From: JAFGLZ01 sp964622545
GTDB lineage: Bacteria; Planctomycetota; Phycisphaerae; UBA1845; JAFGLZ01
DNA: 64,000 nucleotides
Direction of reading: 5' to 3'
Assembly (NCBI GenBank): GCA_964622545.1
Contig: CAZUQM010000009.1
Location: forward strand, 1-64,000
Notes under the pieces: model-generated
What the model was told of the DNA's origin: nothing
The model's input: the letters and a program-made list of their open reading frames with translations, nothing else
Databases searched by the model: none
Shown: piece after piece, positions 35,163-44,947 of the stretch
Layout: every line of letters begins with the position of its first letter
Numbering within the stretch: the first letter of the stretch is position 1
Made by a program: the position numbers and the translations under genes

Positions 35163-38100
35163 ATGGCCTTGAAGCTCAAGAGCCCCGTAACCATCGCGCT
35201 GGCCGTTGTCGCCGTGGGACTGATCGTCCTGGTGGCGATCATCGGCCCAAAGAAGTGGCATGAGCGGCAACGCAGCCAACTCTATCGTATGGCCCACGTC
35301 GCCATGGCCAAGCACGACTACCAGGCCGCCGAGACGCACTTCAAGGCACTGCTCAAGTACCTGCCCGACAGTGCGGCCGTGATGCTCTACCTGTCGCAGG
35401 TCACGGCCGAGCAGCACGAGTTCGATGAAGCCCTCGATTGGGCGGACAAGGCCGCCGACGTCGAGCCGGGCAAGCCCCAGCCCATGGGACAGAAGGCGGC
35501 GGTGCTTCGACATAAGGCCCAGCATCTGCTGGAAACGGAGGACGCCAAACCGAAGGTCCTGGACCAGGTCGTCTCTTTGTGCGACCAGGCCAAGCAGCTC
35601 ATTGACCAGGCCGGCAAGCTCACCGGGGCCGATCCCTCGCTACAGGCCGAGGTGGGCCAGCTCTACGTCGTCAGAGCCCGAGAAGCCCAAGCCCGGGCCC
35701 GCCGGCTCCAAGAGGCCTCCGAGCAGGCCCGGCAGGCCGGTCAGCCTGACCAGGCCGCCAAGCTCCAGGCTCAGGCCGACCCCTGGCGGATCAAGGAGCA
35801 CGAGTGGCTCAACAAGGCCGTTGAGGAGTTGAGCACCGCGGCCAAGCTGGCCCCCGCTCAGATGGGCATCACCGAATCGCTGGTGCGCGTCTGCGTCCAA
35901 GCCGGCCGGTATACCGAAGCCGTGGTCGCGTTCCGAACCGCAACCACCGCGGGCAAGCCGACGCCGCGGACGGCGATCCTGGCCGCCCGGGCCCACCTCC
36001 GCTCGGTGGCCACGTCCCGCACGACGAGCCGCGACAGGGCGCTACGATTGGCCGGCGAAATGCTCCAGCAGGGCATCGAGGCCCACCCGTACAACCTCGA
36101 TCTCAAGCTGGAACTGGCCGAGGTAGAGCTGGAGCTGGGCCGGGTCGAGAACGCCGTCGAGGTGCTCGAGGCGTCGAGCATGATCGATGAATCGGCGCCG
36201 AAGCTGAGGCGGCTTCGGGCGAGGCTCCTGCTCATCCAAGGCAAGCCGGACGAGGCCCGACGCCTCCTCGAAGAGCTCTACGCCGAGCATGCGGAGAACG
36301 TCGAACTGCTGCTCGATCTCTCCGAGGCCGTGGGGATCTGCGGGCAGCCCGAGCGATCGCTCGACCTGGTCGAAGAGGCCGTCCAGGCCGACGCCTATCA
36401 CATGCAGGCTCGCCTCGAACTGGCTCGGGCCTTCTTCAGGCGCGGTCGATGGGCCGACGCCCACGACGTCCTGGCCGCAGGGCTGCGCCTCGAACCCACG
36501 AACGTCGAGCTTCTCGCCGCGGCCACCAGCGCGATCCTGCGATACGATCAGGACGAGAAGAGGCTTCTCGAGATGCTGGATCGCGCCCGGAAGCTCGGCA
36601 AGGTGCAACCCGGCTTCACGGGCGACCTGGTGTTGCTCGCGGTTCGGCTGGACAAGCCCGGCTGGGCCGAACGCGTGCTCACCGAAGACAAGAAGCTCAA
36701 CCCCAAGATGCCCATCGGAGCGGTTGTGCTTGCCGGCGTGGCCCTCAACAAGGGTGAGAGCCGGAAAGCGCTGGAAGGGCTGCAGCCCCTGGCGGCGCGG
36801 GTCGAGCAGTTCCCGCATGTCCAGCTCCTGATGGGCCGAGCCCGTGCCGGCCTTGGCCAACTCCATCAAGCCGACGTGGAGCTCGAAAAGGCGCTCCTGG
36901 CGAGCGATAACGACTACCTGACCGCCCTGCAAGGCATCGAGGTCTATCTTGAGGCAGGCATGCTCGCCGAAGCCCAACGACGCAGCCGACGCCTGCTCGA
37001 GGACGATCCTGAAGCCCCCGCGAGCATCCATCAGGCCATCCGCATCGATCTGATGGCCGGCGACGCCGCCAAGGCCACGCGACGGGCCGCCAGGCTTCAA
37101 GCCCTGGGTGCGACCACGCAGCGCCCCTTGGACGCCGCCGCCCTGAGTCTGCTCAGGGGCCAGGCCGAGAAGGCTCTGAGCCAGGCCGAGAAGCTGGCCG
37201 GGCCGGTGGCGTCGGTCATCCGCGCCGATGCGCTGTGGGCGGCCGGAAAGGACGACCAGGCCCTTGCCGAGCTTGAGAAGGCCGTCCGCGCCCATCCCGG
37301 TGTTGTATCGTTGGCCGTACGCCTTGCCGACCATGCCGCTCGGTCGGGCCGGGCCTCCGAGGGCGTCGCTCGCCTGCGAAAGCTCGGCGCCAAGAGCCCG
37401 GCCGGGACCGCGCTCGGTCTGGGCTATCTGCACAGTCTGATGAACGCCGATCAGCAGGCCCTCGCGGTCTATCGCGACGCCATCGCCCGCAAGCCGGACA
37501 AGTACCACGAAGGCGTCCTGAGGCTGGCCATGGCCGATTGCTACAAGAACCTCGGACAGACGGAGGACCAGTTCAAAACCTATCAGGAGATGCGGCAGGA
37601 CAGTGCGATCGGCGTGAAGGGTCTTGAAGCCGCGGTGCAGATGGCCACCCGGATTGGACAAGCCAAGCAGGTCACGGCCCTACTGGACAACCTCGGCAAA
37701 CCCGTCGGGGGCCAGGAGCTATCGCCAGACCTGCTGGCGCGCCTGGCCAGCGCCTACAGCAACGCCGACCAACCCATCAAGGCCGTCTCGGTGTACGATC
37801 GCATCGCCAAGCAGATCCCGGACGCGGTGTGGGTCTGGCGGGAGAAGGTAAGCACCTACCTCCGCGCCGGCCAGCGTGGCCACGCCATGCGAACGTTGAA
37901 GAAGGCCCTGGGGCTCTGGCCCGGCAATCGCTCCCTCCGTCTGGACCTGGCCGATCTGCACCTCGGCGAGCATGCCTTCGCCGACGCCCGACGGATCCTT
38001 ACTGATCTGGCCGCCGCCGATACGTCGCAGCTCGCCCGACGCGACCGGGGCCTCATGCTCGAGAGCCTGGGCCTTTTTGGCGCGGCCGAGACCGACCTCG

Positions 38101-39680
38101 CCGCAAGCGCGGCGGTCAAGGACACGGCCGATTTTCCGGCCGTGGCCGCCTTGGCCCGATGCCTTGAAGGCGGGGGCCAAGCCAAGAAGGCCATCGGCCT
38201 GCTCGAGCGGATCCCGCCGACCGCCGGGGATTACGCGACAAGCCGGGCACGCCTGGCGAGGATTCACGTCGAGCTAGGCCAACGCGACGCAGCGACGAAG
38301 GTCCTGCAAGAAGCGGCTCGCCGAGGCCGAACGGAGCTTCCCGAATGGTCCCTGTTCGGGGAATGCCTCCGGCAAGGCCACCTCGATGACGCCCGGAAGC
38401 TGGCGGTGCGACGGGCCGCCTCGGCCGCCATGCCCGACAGGCTCAGGTGGGCGCTCGCGGCCGGGGTGATCCCCGAAGCTAAGACGGTCTTCGACCGCCA
38501 ACCCGGCAACGTCGGGCTCGCCGTCCGCCTGGCCGGGTGGTACCTGGCCGGCGGTAATGCCAAGGGGGCCCGCGAGGTGCTTGCCGGAACATCCGCCTCC
38601 GGGACGACACGACCGGCCGAGACCCCCGGTCCGATGGTCCAGATCCTCAACGCCGTGGTGGAAGCCAAGGCCGGCAATGCGAGCCAAGCTCGGTCCCGAC
38701 TCGAGCCGCTCTCCGAAGTCGAGGCCCTGCCGGACGGTCTTCGCGTCGCGGCGGTGCTGGCCCGACTGACGGTCGATCCGAAGACCTCCGCGGACGCCAT
38801 CCGCAAGAAGCTGGGGTCCTGTGACGAGCTCGACCTGGTTCTGGCCGTGGCCGAGCGGGCGACATCCTCCGAAGGGCGTGACGTAGCTGCCGCGCTGGCG
38901 GTCTCGTTTCTGGCCGAGAGGCTCCGCATACCGCTGATGAGCCATCGACTCGCCGCGAACGCAATCCGGGCCGACAGCGACCATCCCGCCGCCCACGCGA
39001 TGAGGTTGCGGACCCTCCGTGCCGTGGGCGCCGAGAAGAGCGATCTCTACCAGCGGCTCGCCGACGAGTTCCTCAAACGGTTCGGTAAGACCCCGCTGGG
39101 CCCACACGTGGCCGTCTTGAGAGCCATCGGGGCGAATCAGATCGATCAGGCGGCCAAGCTGCTTGGCGCGTGGAAGAATCCGACGGCCGATGCCCTGGTC
39201 GCCATGGCCGAGGGCGTCAGCGATGCCGGCAAGCGAAGCGATGCGCTGCCGTGGTTCGAACGGGCGCTGAAGCGCGATCCCGAACGCGTCTCCGCCTTGT
39301 GCGGGGTGGCCCGACTCCTGATCGAGCTGCGGGGCGATCAGGCGGCCGCGCTCGACCGGGCGCTGAAGCTTGCCGAACAGGCCATGAGCCTGTCCAACGG
39401 GAGCCCTCAGGCGGCAGCCGCTCTGGGTTCCGTGCTGATCCGGCGCGGCAAGGTCGACCAGGCCCTGCCGCTGCTCCAGCGGGCCATTCAGGAGATGCCC
39501 ACGGACGTAGCGCTGCATTACTACCTGGGCCGCGCCCACCTGGCCTCGAAGGACGTGGCCATGGCGCGCTTGCATCTACGGCACGTGATCGAGACGGCCA
39601 AGGACAAGGCCCTGCTCGAGGCGGCGCGTCAGGTTCTCGGCGACCAGCCCGAACCCCCAGCCACCCAAAAGGCCGCGTGA
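35163..39680 (+). CDS. Membrane-anchored 1,505-residue TPR protein
   Basis: A very long tetratricopeptide-repeat protein. A single N-terminal membrane anchor (about residues 7-25, VTIALAVVAVGLIVLVAII) is followed by KKWHERQR, then by TPR and TPR-like helices over the whole length (for example AHVAMAKHDYQAAETHFKALLKYLPDS). The C-terminus is Pro/Ala rich. TPR proteins of this plan scaffold envelope complexes. Its closest known analogue in organisation is the PEP-CTERM-system protein PrsT, but this one is longer and the assignment is only a suggestion. It lies next to a polysaccharide-type cluster on the opposite strand. Start: ATG 35163, downstream of a good promoter; the frame is open to 35049 but that overlaps the promoter. 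Shine-Dalgarno weak. Confidence 0.8.
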   Translation: MALKLKSPVTIALAVVAVGLIVLVAIIGPKKWHERQRSQLYRMAHVAMAKHDYQAAETHFKALLKYLPDSAAVMLYLSQVTAEQHEFDEALDWADKAADVEPGKPQPMGQKAAVLRHKAQHLLETEDAKPKVLDQVVSLCDQAKQLIDQAGKLTGADPSLQAEVGQLYVVRAREAQARARRLQEASEQARQAGQPDQAAKLQAQADPWRIKEHEWLNKAVEELSTAAKLAPAQMGITESLVRVCVQAGRYTEAVVAFRTATTAGKPTPRTAILAARAHLRSVATSRTTSRDRALRLAGEMLQQGIEAHPYNLDLKLELAEVELELGRVENAVEVLEASSMIDESAPKLRRLRARLLLIQGKPDEARRLLEELYAEHAENVELLLDLSEAVGICGQPERSLDLVEEAVQADAYHMQARLELARAFFRRGRWADAHDVLAAGLRLEPTNVELLAAATSAILRYDQDEKRLLEMLDRARKLGKVQPGFTGDLVLLAVRLDKPGWAERVLTEDKKLNPKMPIGAVVLAGVALNKGESRKALEGLQPLAARVEQFPHVQLLMGRARAGLGQLHQADVELEKALLASDNDYLTALQGIEVYLEAGMLAEAQRRSRRLLEDDPEAPASIHQAIRIDLMAGDAAKATRRAARLQALGATTQRPLDAAALSLLRGQAEKALSQAEKLAGPVASVIRADALWAAGKDDQALAELEKAVRAHPGVVSLAVRLADHAARSGRASEGVARLRKLGAKSPAGTALGLGYLHSLMNADQQALAVYRDAIARKPDKYHEGVLRLAMADCYKNLGQTEDQFKTYQEMRQDSAIGVKGLEAAVQMATRIGQAKQVTALLDNLGKPVGGQELSPDLLARLASAYSNADQPIKAVSVYDRIAKQIPDAVWVWREKVSTYLRAGQRGHAMRTLKKALGLWPGNRSLRLDLADLHLGEHAFADARRILTDLAAADTSQLARRDRGLMLESLGLFGAAETDLAASAAVKDTADFPAVAALARCLEGGGQAKKAIGLLERIPPTAGDYATSRARLARIHVELGQRDAATKVLQEAARRGRTELPEWSLFGECLRQGHLDDARKLAVRRAASAAMPDRLRWALAAGVIPEAKTVFDRQPGNVGLAVRLAGWYLAGGNAKGAREVLAGTSASGTTRPAETPGPMVQILNAVVEAKAGNASQARSRLEPLSEVEALPDGLRVAAVLARLTVDPKTSADAIRKKLGSCDELDLVLAVAERATSSEGRDVAAALAVSFLAERLRIPLMSHRLAANAIRADSDHPAAHAMRLRTLRAVGAEKSDLYQRLADEFLKRFGKTPLGPHVAVLRAIGANQIDQAAKLLGAWKNPTADALVAMAEGVSDAGKRSDALPWFERALKRDPERVSALCGVARLLIELRGDQAAALDRALKLAEQAMSLSNGSPQAAAALGSVLIRRGKVDQALPLLQRAIQEMPTDVALHYYLGRAHLASKDVAMARLHLRHVIETAKDKALLEAARQVLGDQPEPPATQKAA

Positions 39681-39723
39681 ACGGGTGGAGAGCACCGGTT
39701 CCGCGGGCCCGAGCGCGTCGACC

Positions 39724-41079
39724 CTAATTCCTCGGCAGCGCCGCGTGGGAGATGACGTACCGGTACTTGCCGCTGGCGGCCGGTTCGATGTGGTCCGTCT
39801 CATGGATGCGGATCGCCACGTCCGGCCCCATTTGCTTGCGGAGGCCTGCCTCGATCCGCTCCCGCAGCGGGCTCGTCATACCGCCCTCGGCCATCACATG
39901 GACGTCCAGGTCCAGGTGCTCGCCTTGGACGATCTGGAATTGCCGCACGGCCTCCAACTCGCGCAGGACGTAGATGAGCGACAGCGCGTGCTTGATCGTC
40001 CCGTCGGGCACGACGACGAAATCCGTCTGTCGGCCCTCCACCATGGCCATGCACCCCAGCCCCCGACCGCAGCGACAGGTCGCCGTCGCCAGCCGCCCCA
40101 TGTCCCCCGTGTCGTAGCGAATGAACGGCATGCCCAGCGCGTCAAGGTGCGTGACGACGATCCGGCCGACCTCGCCCGTGGGCGCCGGACGGCCCGCCGC
40201 ATCCAGGACCTCCAGGACGATGTTCTCGCTCGTGATGTGCATCGACCCGGCCGGGCACTCGTGCGCGATGAAGCCGCCCTCGCGGCTGCCGTAGCAGTCG
40301 GCCACCGGCACGCCGAAGTAGCCCGCGATGCCCTCGCGCTGGTGGTCGTACAGCCGCTCGCCGGTGACGAAGGCCGCTCGCAGCGCCGGCAGGGACAGAC
40401 GACGCCCGCGCCGGCGCCCGTGCTCGGCCAGCAAGGCCAGACTGCTCGGATAGCCGAACAGGCTGACGGGACGGTAGCGCTCGATTCGATCGAGGTAGGC
40501 GTCCATCCGCTCCGGCGACATCTCGAACGCGCTGAGCAGCAGGTGGTTCGTCAGGCGGTCACGGAGGGTCTTGAGCCGGTCTTGGCGGCCGAGCTCGACC
40601 GGCGAGCCCCATACGTAGAGTTGCTTGTCGCCCACGTCCACGTCGAACCAGCGATGCGCCCGCAGCCGTGCGGCCTGGTCGTACGCCTGCCGCTGCAGGT
40701 CGAACTCGAAGATCAGCGGCTCGCCCGTGCTGCCGCCGGTGTTGTAGGTTTGGAGTCCGCCAGGAACGTTCGGCCAGCGCAGCTCCGAACGGTGGCTCTT
40801 GATGATCGACTTGGTCAGCAGTGGCAGGCGGTGCAGGACATCCAGCGCCGTAACGTCCGACGGCTTGAAGTTCAGCTCGGCAAGCTGCCGCCGGTAGTAA
40901 GGAACGTGGTCCCATGCGTGTTTCAAGAGGCGGCGCAACTTGCGGACCTGCAACTCACGAAGGTCATCGGGTGCGAGCCACTGCGTCCGCTCCAGCTCCG
41001 CCAGTCGTCCCAGCGTGTCGCGGCCCACGAGGCGCTCGTGCAGCGGTAGCAGGATGTGTTTGACAACCGATGGATTCAC
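39724..41079 (-). CDS. Phenylacetate-CoA-ligase-like (CapK-type) adenylating enzyme
   Basis: A 451-residue adenylate-forming enzyme of the PaaK/CapK family. Signatures: PYYRRQLAE, LPLLTKSIIKSH, the glycine-rich P-loop YNTGGSTGEPL, a substrate-domain GYPSSLALLAEHG, YGSREGGFIAHEC and the hinge region RYDTGDMGRL. Family members activate carboxylic acids to acyl-AMP; those in exopolysaccharide clusters have unknown substrates. Start: GTG 41079 overlaps the stop of the upstream glycosyltransferase by four bases (GTGA), so the two are translationally coupled. The frame could extend upstream but only inside the glycosyltransferase gene. CRCGRGLGC suggests a small metal-binding knot. Confidence 0.85.
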   Translation of the reverse strand: MNPSVVKHILLPLHERLVGRDTLGRLAELERTQWLAPDDLRELQVRKLRRLLKHAWDHVPYYRRQLAELNFKPSDVTALDVLHRLPLLTKSIIKSHRSELRWPNVPGGLQTYNTGGSTGEPLIFEFDLQRQAYDQAARLRAHRWFDVDVGDKQLYVWGSPVELGRQDRLKTLRDRLTNHLLLSAFEMSPERMDAYLDRIERYRPVSLFGYPSSLALLAEHGRRRGRRLSLPALRAAFVTGERLYDHQREGIAGYFGVPVADCYGSREGGFIAHECPAGSMHITSENIVLEVLDAAGRPAPTGEVGRIVVTHLDALGMPFIRYDTGDMGRLATATCRCGRGLGCMAMVEGRQTDFVVVPDGTIKHALSLIYVLRELEAVRQFQIVQGEHLDLDVHVMAEGGMTSPLRERIEAGLRKQMGPDVAIRIHETDHIEPAASGKYRYVISHAALPRN

Positions 41080-42263
41080 GCGTGGCGCCGTCTCGTCGCT
41101 TGGCCCTTGCCCAACACGTCCTCGAACACCGCCATCGTTTCGGTCGCGCAGCGGAGCCATGACCGCTGTCCGCCCACCGCCGCGATCGCGGGACGATCCC
41201 AATCGCGTGCCAGCGCGGTAACCACCGCCCCGGCCAGTGCCGCGGCGTCTCCGAACGGCACGAGCAGACCCAACGTCTCGTCGGTCACCTGCTCGCGATT
41301 GCCGCCGACATCGGTGGCCACCACCGGCGTGCCGACGGCCAGGGCCTCGTGGATCGCATTACACCATCCCTCGCTCCGTGTGGCCAGGGCGAACAGGTCG
41401 GCCGCGGCGAGCATCCGCGCGACCTGCTCGGGCTCCTGCTGCCCGACGTGAACGACCGCATCGCCGAGCCCGTGCCGCCGGATCTGATCCCACAGACGTC
41501 GTTCGTACGTCCGCTCGCCGATGCCCGGCCCGACCAGGACGAGCCGGACGTCGCCCGCGCATCGGCGCACCTCGGACCAGACGCCCACCAGGCGATCGAA
41601 GCCCTTGATCTCGCGCACCTGGCCGACGCTGACCACGTAGGCGGCGTCGGGTGGCCAGCCCAGATCCCGCCGGGCCGCATCGCGGTCCATCGGGCGAAAC
41701 ACCGCGGTGTCCACGCCGTTGGGAACCACGTGGACGGGGTGGGCCTCGCCGATCAGAGCGCGCACGTCCTCGGCCATGGACGACGAGACCGCGATCCGCG
41801 CGTCCGCCCCTGTCAACATCGAGGCGATCATGCGACGACGTCGACCGCGTCGGGCCTGCGTGACGATCTTACCCCGAACCGTACACACCACCGGCACGCC
41901 CAGACGCGACGCGACGCGCCACGCCCCCACGCCGTCGGGCCAGACGAAGTGCGCATCGAGCAGGTCGAACGGGTAGTCTCGCCGGATGCGGGTCAGCGCG
42001 CGCGACAACGCGCGGGCGAAGCACGCGGCGTCCAGCGTCTTGAGCACCCCGGGCAGGTAGTACATCGGCGGATACGACACGGGCAGGGCGCCGAGGCGTG
42101 CGCCCTCATCCACCGGCGTGGTCAGGCCCGGAAACGTCGGCACCGGACAGACCACCCGCACCTCGGCCAGTTGCGACAGGGCTTCGAGCCGCCGCTGCAC
42201 GAACAGGCCCTGCGTGGGCCTAGCGGGCGTCGGATAGCAGATCGTCGTGCTGAGGATGTTCAC
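41076..42263 (-). CDS. GT4-family glycosyltransferase
   Basis: A glycosyltransferase of about 395 residues with the GT-B fold of family 4. The donor-binding half carries VVPNGVDTAVFRP, SVGQVREIKGFDRLV, VLVGPG and, near the end, the typical acidic motif RSEGWCNAIHEALAVGTPVVATDVGG. The acceptor half begins ILSTTICYPTPARPTQG. It should transfer a sugar from an NDP-sugar to a glycan or lipid carrier at the cytoplasmic face. Start: GTG 42263 has GGTGGA seven bases upstream; an in-frame GTG at 42275 is a second option. It is coupled to the CapK-like ligase downstream and divergent from the asparagine-synthase-like gene. Confidence 0.85.
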   Translation of the reverse strand: MNILSTTICYPTPARPTQGLFVQRRLEALSQLAEVRVVCPVPTFPGLTTPVDEGARLGALPVSYPPMYYLPGVLKTLDAACFARALSRALTRIRRDYPFDLLDAHFVWPDGVGAWRVASRLGVPVVCTVRGKIVTQARRGRRRRMIASMLTGADARIAVSSSMAEDVRALIGEAHPVHVVPNGVDTAVFRPMDRDAARRDLGWPPDAAYVVSVGQVREIKGFDRLVGVWSEVRRCAGDVRLVLVGPGIGERTYERRLWDQIRRHGLGDAVVHVGQQEPEQVARMLAAADLFALATRSEGWCNAIHEALAVGTPVVATDVGGNREQVTDETLGLLVPFGDAAALAGAVVTALARDWDRPAIAAVGGQRSWLRCATETMAVFEDVLGKGQATRRRHA

Positions 42264-42350
42264 GCAGGCGTCCACCGGTCGCGCATCGCCCCGGCGCTGA
42301 CGGCGCCGGTTCGGATGCCGACCTCACCACCTACCCACTCGGGCCCCAGG

Positions 42351-42380
42351 TTGTCAACCGATCGGGCCCGATCCTACAAT
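42351..42380 (+). promoter_or_regulatory. Sigma-70-like promoter of the asparagine-synthase-like gene
   Basis: TTGTCA (42351-42356), an 18-base spacer and TACAAT (42375-42380), 39 bases before the GTG start at 42420. Confidence 0.6.
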
Positions 42381-42419
42381 GGCATCGTTCAACGGGCCCA
42401 TGCATGGAGGCGGGCGGTC

Positions 42420-44300
42420 GTGCTCTTCGCCTGGATCGACAAACACCAGCGGCTCGACGATCAGGCCGGGACTGTCATCCAGTCCGGCCGCATCGGTCCG
42501 TTCCCCATGTGGCTCACCCGTCACGGCTCAGCCCTTGTCGGCGTCGGCAGCGGGAACCCCTTTCCCATCACTCAGCATACGGACGGTGACCGCGTCACAT
42601 GCTTTCGAGGTGTGCTGAACAACGCCGACGAGCTCAGGTCCGAGGCGCCTTCGGATCCCGGTCGGCCTGCCGGCACAGTCGCCCCGGCCGCCGTCGTCGC
42701 GCGAATGCTGCGCGACGGGCACCCCGACGCCCTCGAACGAATCGATGGCCCGTTCTCGCTGATCCACTGGGACCGGCAGGCGCGCCGCCTCATCGCCGCG
42801 ACCGATCGCTTCGCCACGCTGCCGCTGCGGTACTACGAGGACGCCGACCGCCTCATCGTCGCAAGCGATGGGCGCATGATCCTGGCCTGCCCCGGCGTCT
42901 CGACGCGCCTCGACCCGCAGGCCGTCTACGACTATGTCGCGATGAGCATCATCCCGACGCCGCTGACGATCTATCGCCAGGTCCGTAAGCTGCCCGCGCG
43001 GCACGCGCTCGTGCACGACGAATCGACCACCGTCCGGCCTTACGAACGGATCGACTGGCCCGAAGACGCCTCCGGCACCCAAGACGAGATCGCCGCGCGG
43101 GTCCTCGAGACCATCGACAGGGCCGTCGCGCGACGCCGGCGCGTCGACGAACCCGACCGGCGGATCGGCGCGTTCCTCTCCGGCGGGCTCGACAGCAGTA
43201 CGGTCGTCGGCGTGCTCGCTCGGCAAGAGAAAAGGTCCGTTCGGGCCTACTCCATTGGTTTCGCCGAGGCGCGCTTCAACGAGCTCGGCTACGCCAAGTT
43301 GGCCGCCCGACACTTCCACGCCAGCCTCCACGTCGGCACGGTCTCCGACGCCGACACGCTCGAGACCCTCGACGCCCTGCTCGACGAGTACGACGAGCCG
43401 TTCGGCAACTCCTCGGCCATACCGGTCTATGGGTGCGCCAAGCTGGCAGCCGAGTCGGGCATCGCCACCCTCTACGCCGGTGACGGCGGCGACGAGCTCT
43501 TCGCGGGTAATCCGCACTATCTGTGGGATCGCTACTTCCAGGTCTATCACAACGTGCCCTGGCCGCTGCGTCGCGGTCTGATCGAGCCCGTCGTGAACCA
43601 CTGGCCCCTCGGCAGCCGCATCAGGCTGGTCCGTAAGGCGCGGAGCTACCTGCGTCGCGCGAACACGCCCAACCCCGATCGCATCACCGGCTACGGTTTC
43701 CTCGAGACCGTGCCGCCGGACGCGGTGTTTCGCACCGAGCTGTTGGCCGCGGTCGACACGGACCACCCGATGGCCGTTCGGCGAGGTCACTTCAACGAGC
43801 CCGAGACGCGCAGCGAGCTCTACCGCATCCTCCACCACGAGCTGGCCCTCGTGCTGGCCGACAACGACCTCCGCAAGGTGACGGCCATGTCGGCCCGCGC
43901 GGGCGTCCGCGTGGTCTATCCGATGCTCGACCGCGACCTCGTGCGCCTGGTCGGCAGGATTCCCGCGGCCTGGCACCTCCAGGGCTTCAAGCTGCGCGCT
44001 TTGTACAAGCGGGCGGTTCGGGGGTTCTTGCCCGACGCCATCTTGACCAAGGAGAAGATGGGCTTCGGCCTGCCCGTCAGCGTCTGGCTGCGGCAGGAGG
44101 GCCCGCTCCGGCGAAGGATGCTCGAGACGTTCTCACGCCCGGCCGCCCGGGCCGTCTTCGCCCGCGATTTCCTGCCGGCCCTGCAACAGCGGCTCGACGC
44201 CGACACGACCAACTACTACGGCTCGATCGCCTGGGTGCTGATGGTCCTCGTCGACTGGCTCGACCGGTCGGGTCGGTGGGAGGAGCTGCTCGATCAGTAG
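42420..44300 (+). CDS. Asparagine-synthase-like amidotransferase without the glutaminase cysteine
   Basis: A 626-residue AsnB-family protein. The N-terminal part (to about 200) keeps the Ntn-hydrolase-like fold (CFRGVLNNADEL, RIDGPFSLIHWD, ATDRFATLPLRYY). The synthetase part has the PP-loop SGGLDSS (254-260), then GDGGDELFAG and a C-terminal GFKLRALYKRAVRGFLPDAI. True glutamine-dependent enzymes need Cys at position 2; here the protein starts MLFAW, so it cannot use that chemistry. It may use ammonia, or act like the AsnB homologues that form other amide or acyl links in surface-polymer clusters. Start: GTG 42420 has GGAGG nine bases upstream and a promoter at 42351; the frame is open further upstream but antisense to the glycosyltransferase. 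Confidence 0.83.
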   Translation: MLFAWIDKHQRLDDQAGTVIQSGRIGPFPMWLTRHGSALVGVGSGNPFPITQHTDGDRVTCFRGVLNNADELRSEAPSDPGRPAGTVAPAAVVARMLRDGHPDALERIDGPFSLIHWDRQARRLIAATDRFATLPLRYYEDADRLIVASDGRMILACPGVSTRLDPQAVYDYVAMSIIPTPLTIYRQVRKLPARHALVHDESTTVRPYERIDWPEDASGTQDEIAARVLETIDRAVARRRRVDEPDRRIGAFLSGGLDSSTVVGVLARQEKRSVRAYSIGFAEARFNELGYAKLAARHFHASLHVGTVSDADTLETLDALLDEYDEPFGNSSAIPVYGCAKLAAESGIATLYAGDGGDELFAGNPHYLWDRYFQVYHNVPWPLRRGLIEPVVNHWPLGSRIRLVRKARSYLRRANTPNPDRITGYGFLETVPPDAVFRTELLAAVDTDHPMAVRRGHFNEPETRSELYRILHHELALVLADNDLRKVTAMSARAGVRVVYPMLDRDLVRLVGRIPAAWHLQGFKLRALYKRAVRGFLPDAILTKEKMGFGLPVSVWLRQEGPLRRRMLETFSRPAARAVFARDFLPALQQRLDADTTNYYGSIAWVLMVLVDWLDRSGRWEELLDQ

Positions 44301-44947
44301 TGCAGCGACAGGGCGATCAGCGCCTGGCCCCCCCAGTACGTCGTCAGGTTCGTCAGGCGAGCCGCCCAGAACGGCTTGACGAACTTGTTCACGGCCAGGA
44401 TCAGGTCGGACAGGATGAACAGGATCGCCCCGACACAGGCGAGCACCGCCCGAGCGTCGGGCACGCCCTCGGCGCCCACGCGGGCCGCCGACCGCCAGCC
44501 CATCGCCAGGATCACCAGGATGTACGCCACCACGGGGCCCTTCATCGGCCCGAGGTGCGGCCAGAGGTAGACCGCGCATCCGATGCCGAAGGCCACGAAC
44601 GGCAGCGCGATCCAGGCATCCGAGACCGCCCAGGCCACGCCCAGCGAGAACGCCACGATGTAGAAGAGATGCGCGATCAGGAACACCACCAGGCCCGGGA
44701 TGAAGAACCGCGGCGGCTCCTCGGGCAGCATGAGGAAGATGTCGCCGGCCAGACTGAACACCAGCCCCACCGTGATCAGCCACCGCTCGGTGGCCCCCGC
44801 GCCTTCGGCCAGCAGGGCCGCGGCAATGATGAGGATGGTCGTCAGCGGCTTGAAGACGTAGACGAGCGACCGCGGGCCACGGTATTCGCCCGTGATCGAG
44901 ACCGCGGCCGTCAGACTGAACAACACACACAAGATGGCTACCGTCAC
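44294..44947 (-). CDS. YhhN / TMEM86-family membrane protein
   Basis: A 217-residue integral membrane protein with about eight spans. GLVFSLAGDIFLMLP, VVFLIAHLFYIVAF and GAILFILSDLILAVNKF are hallmark stretches of the YhhN (TMEM86) family. Eukaryotic members are lysoplasmalogenases; bacterial ones are thought to act on vinyl-ether lysolipids, but this is not proven for most. Start: GTG 44947 with GGGAGG eight bases upstream. It converges on the asparagine-synthase-like gene and overlaps its 3' end by seven bases. Confidence 0.85.
   Translation of the reverse strand: MTVAILCVLFSLTAAVSITGEYRGPRSLVYVFKPLTTILIIAAALLAEGAGATERWLITVGLVFSLAGDIFLMLPEEPPRFFIPGLVVFLIAHLFYIVAFSLGVAWAVSDAWIALPFVAFGIGCAVYLWPHLGPMKGPVVAYILVILAMGWRSAARVGAEGVPDARAVLACVGAILFILSDLILAVNKFVKPFWAARLTNLTTYWGGQALIALSLHY

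Noticed and set aside
36042..37661. Minus-strand frame of 539 codons inside the giant TPR gene
   Set aside because: Antisense shadow without ribosome-binding site or recognisable domain.
41349..42419. Upstream extension of the asparagine-synthase-like gene
   Set aside because: It is antisense to the GT4 gene and lies upstream of the TTGTCA/TACAAT promoter; the GTG at 42420 has a proper GGAGG site.
39724..44300. Calling the region a complete exosortase/exopolysaccharide locus
   Set aside because: No exosortase, polymerase or flippase is present in the window; only a partial resemblance can be claimed.
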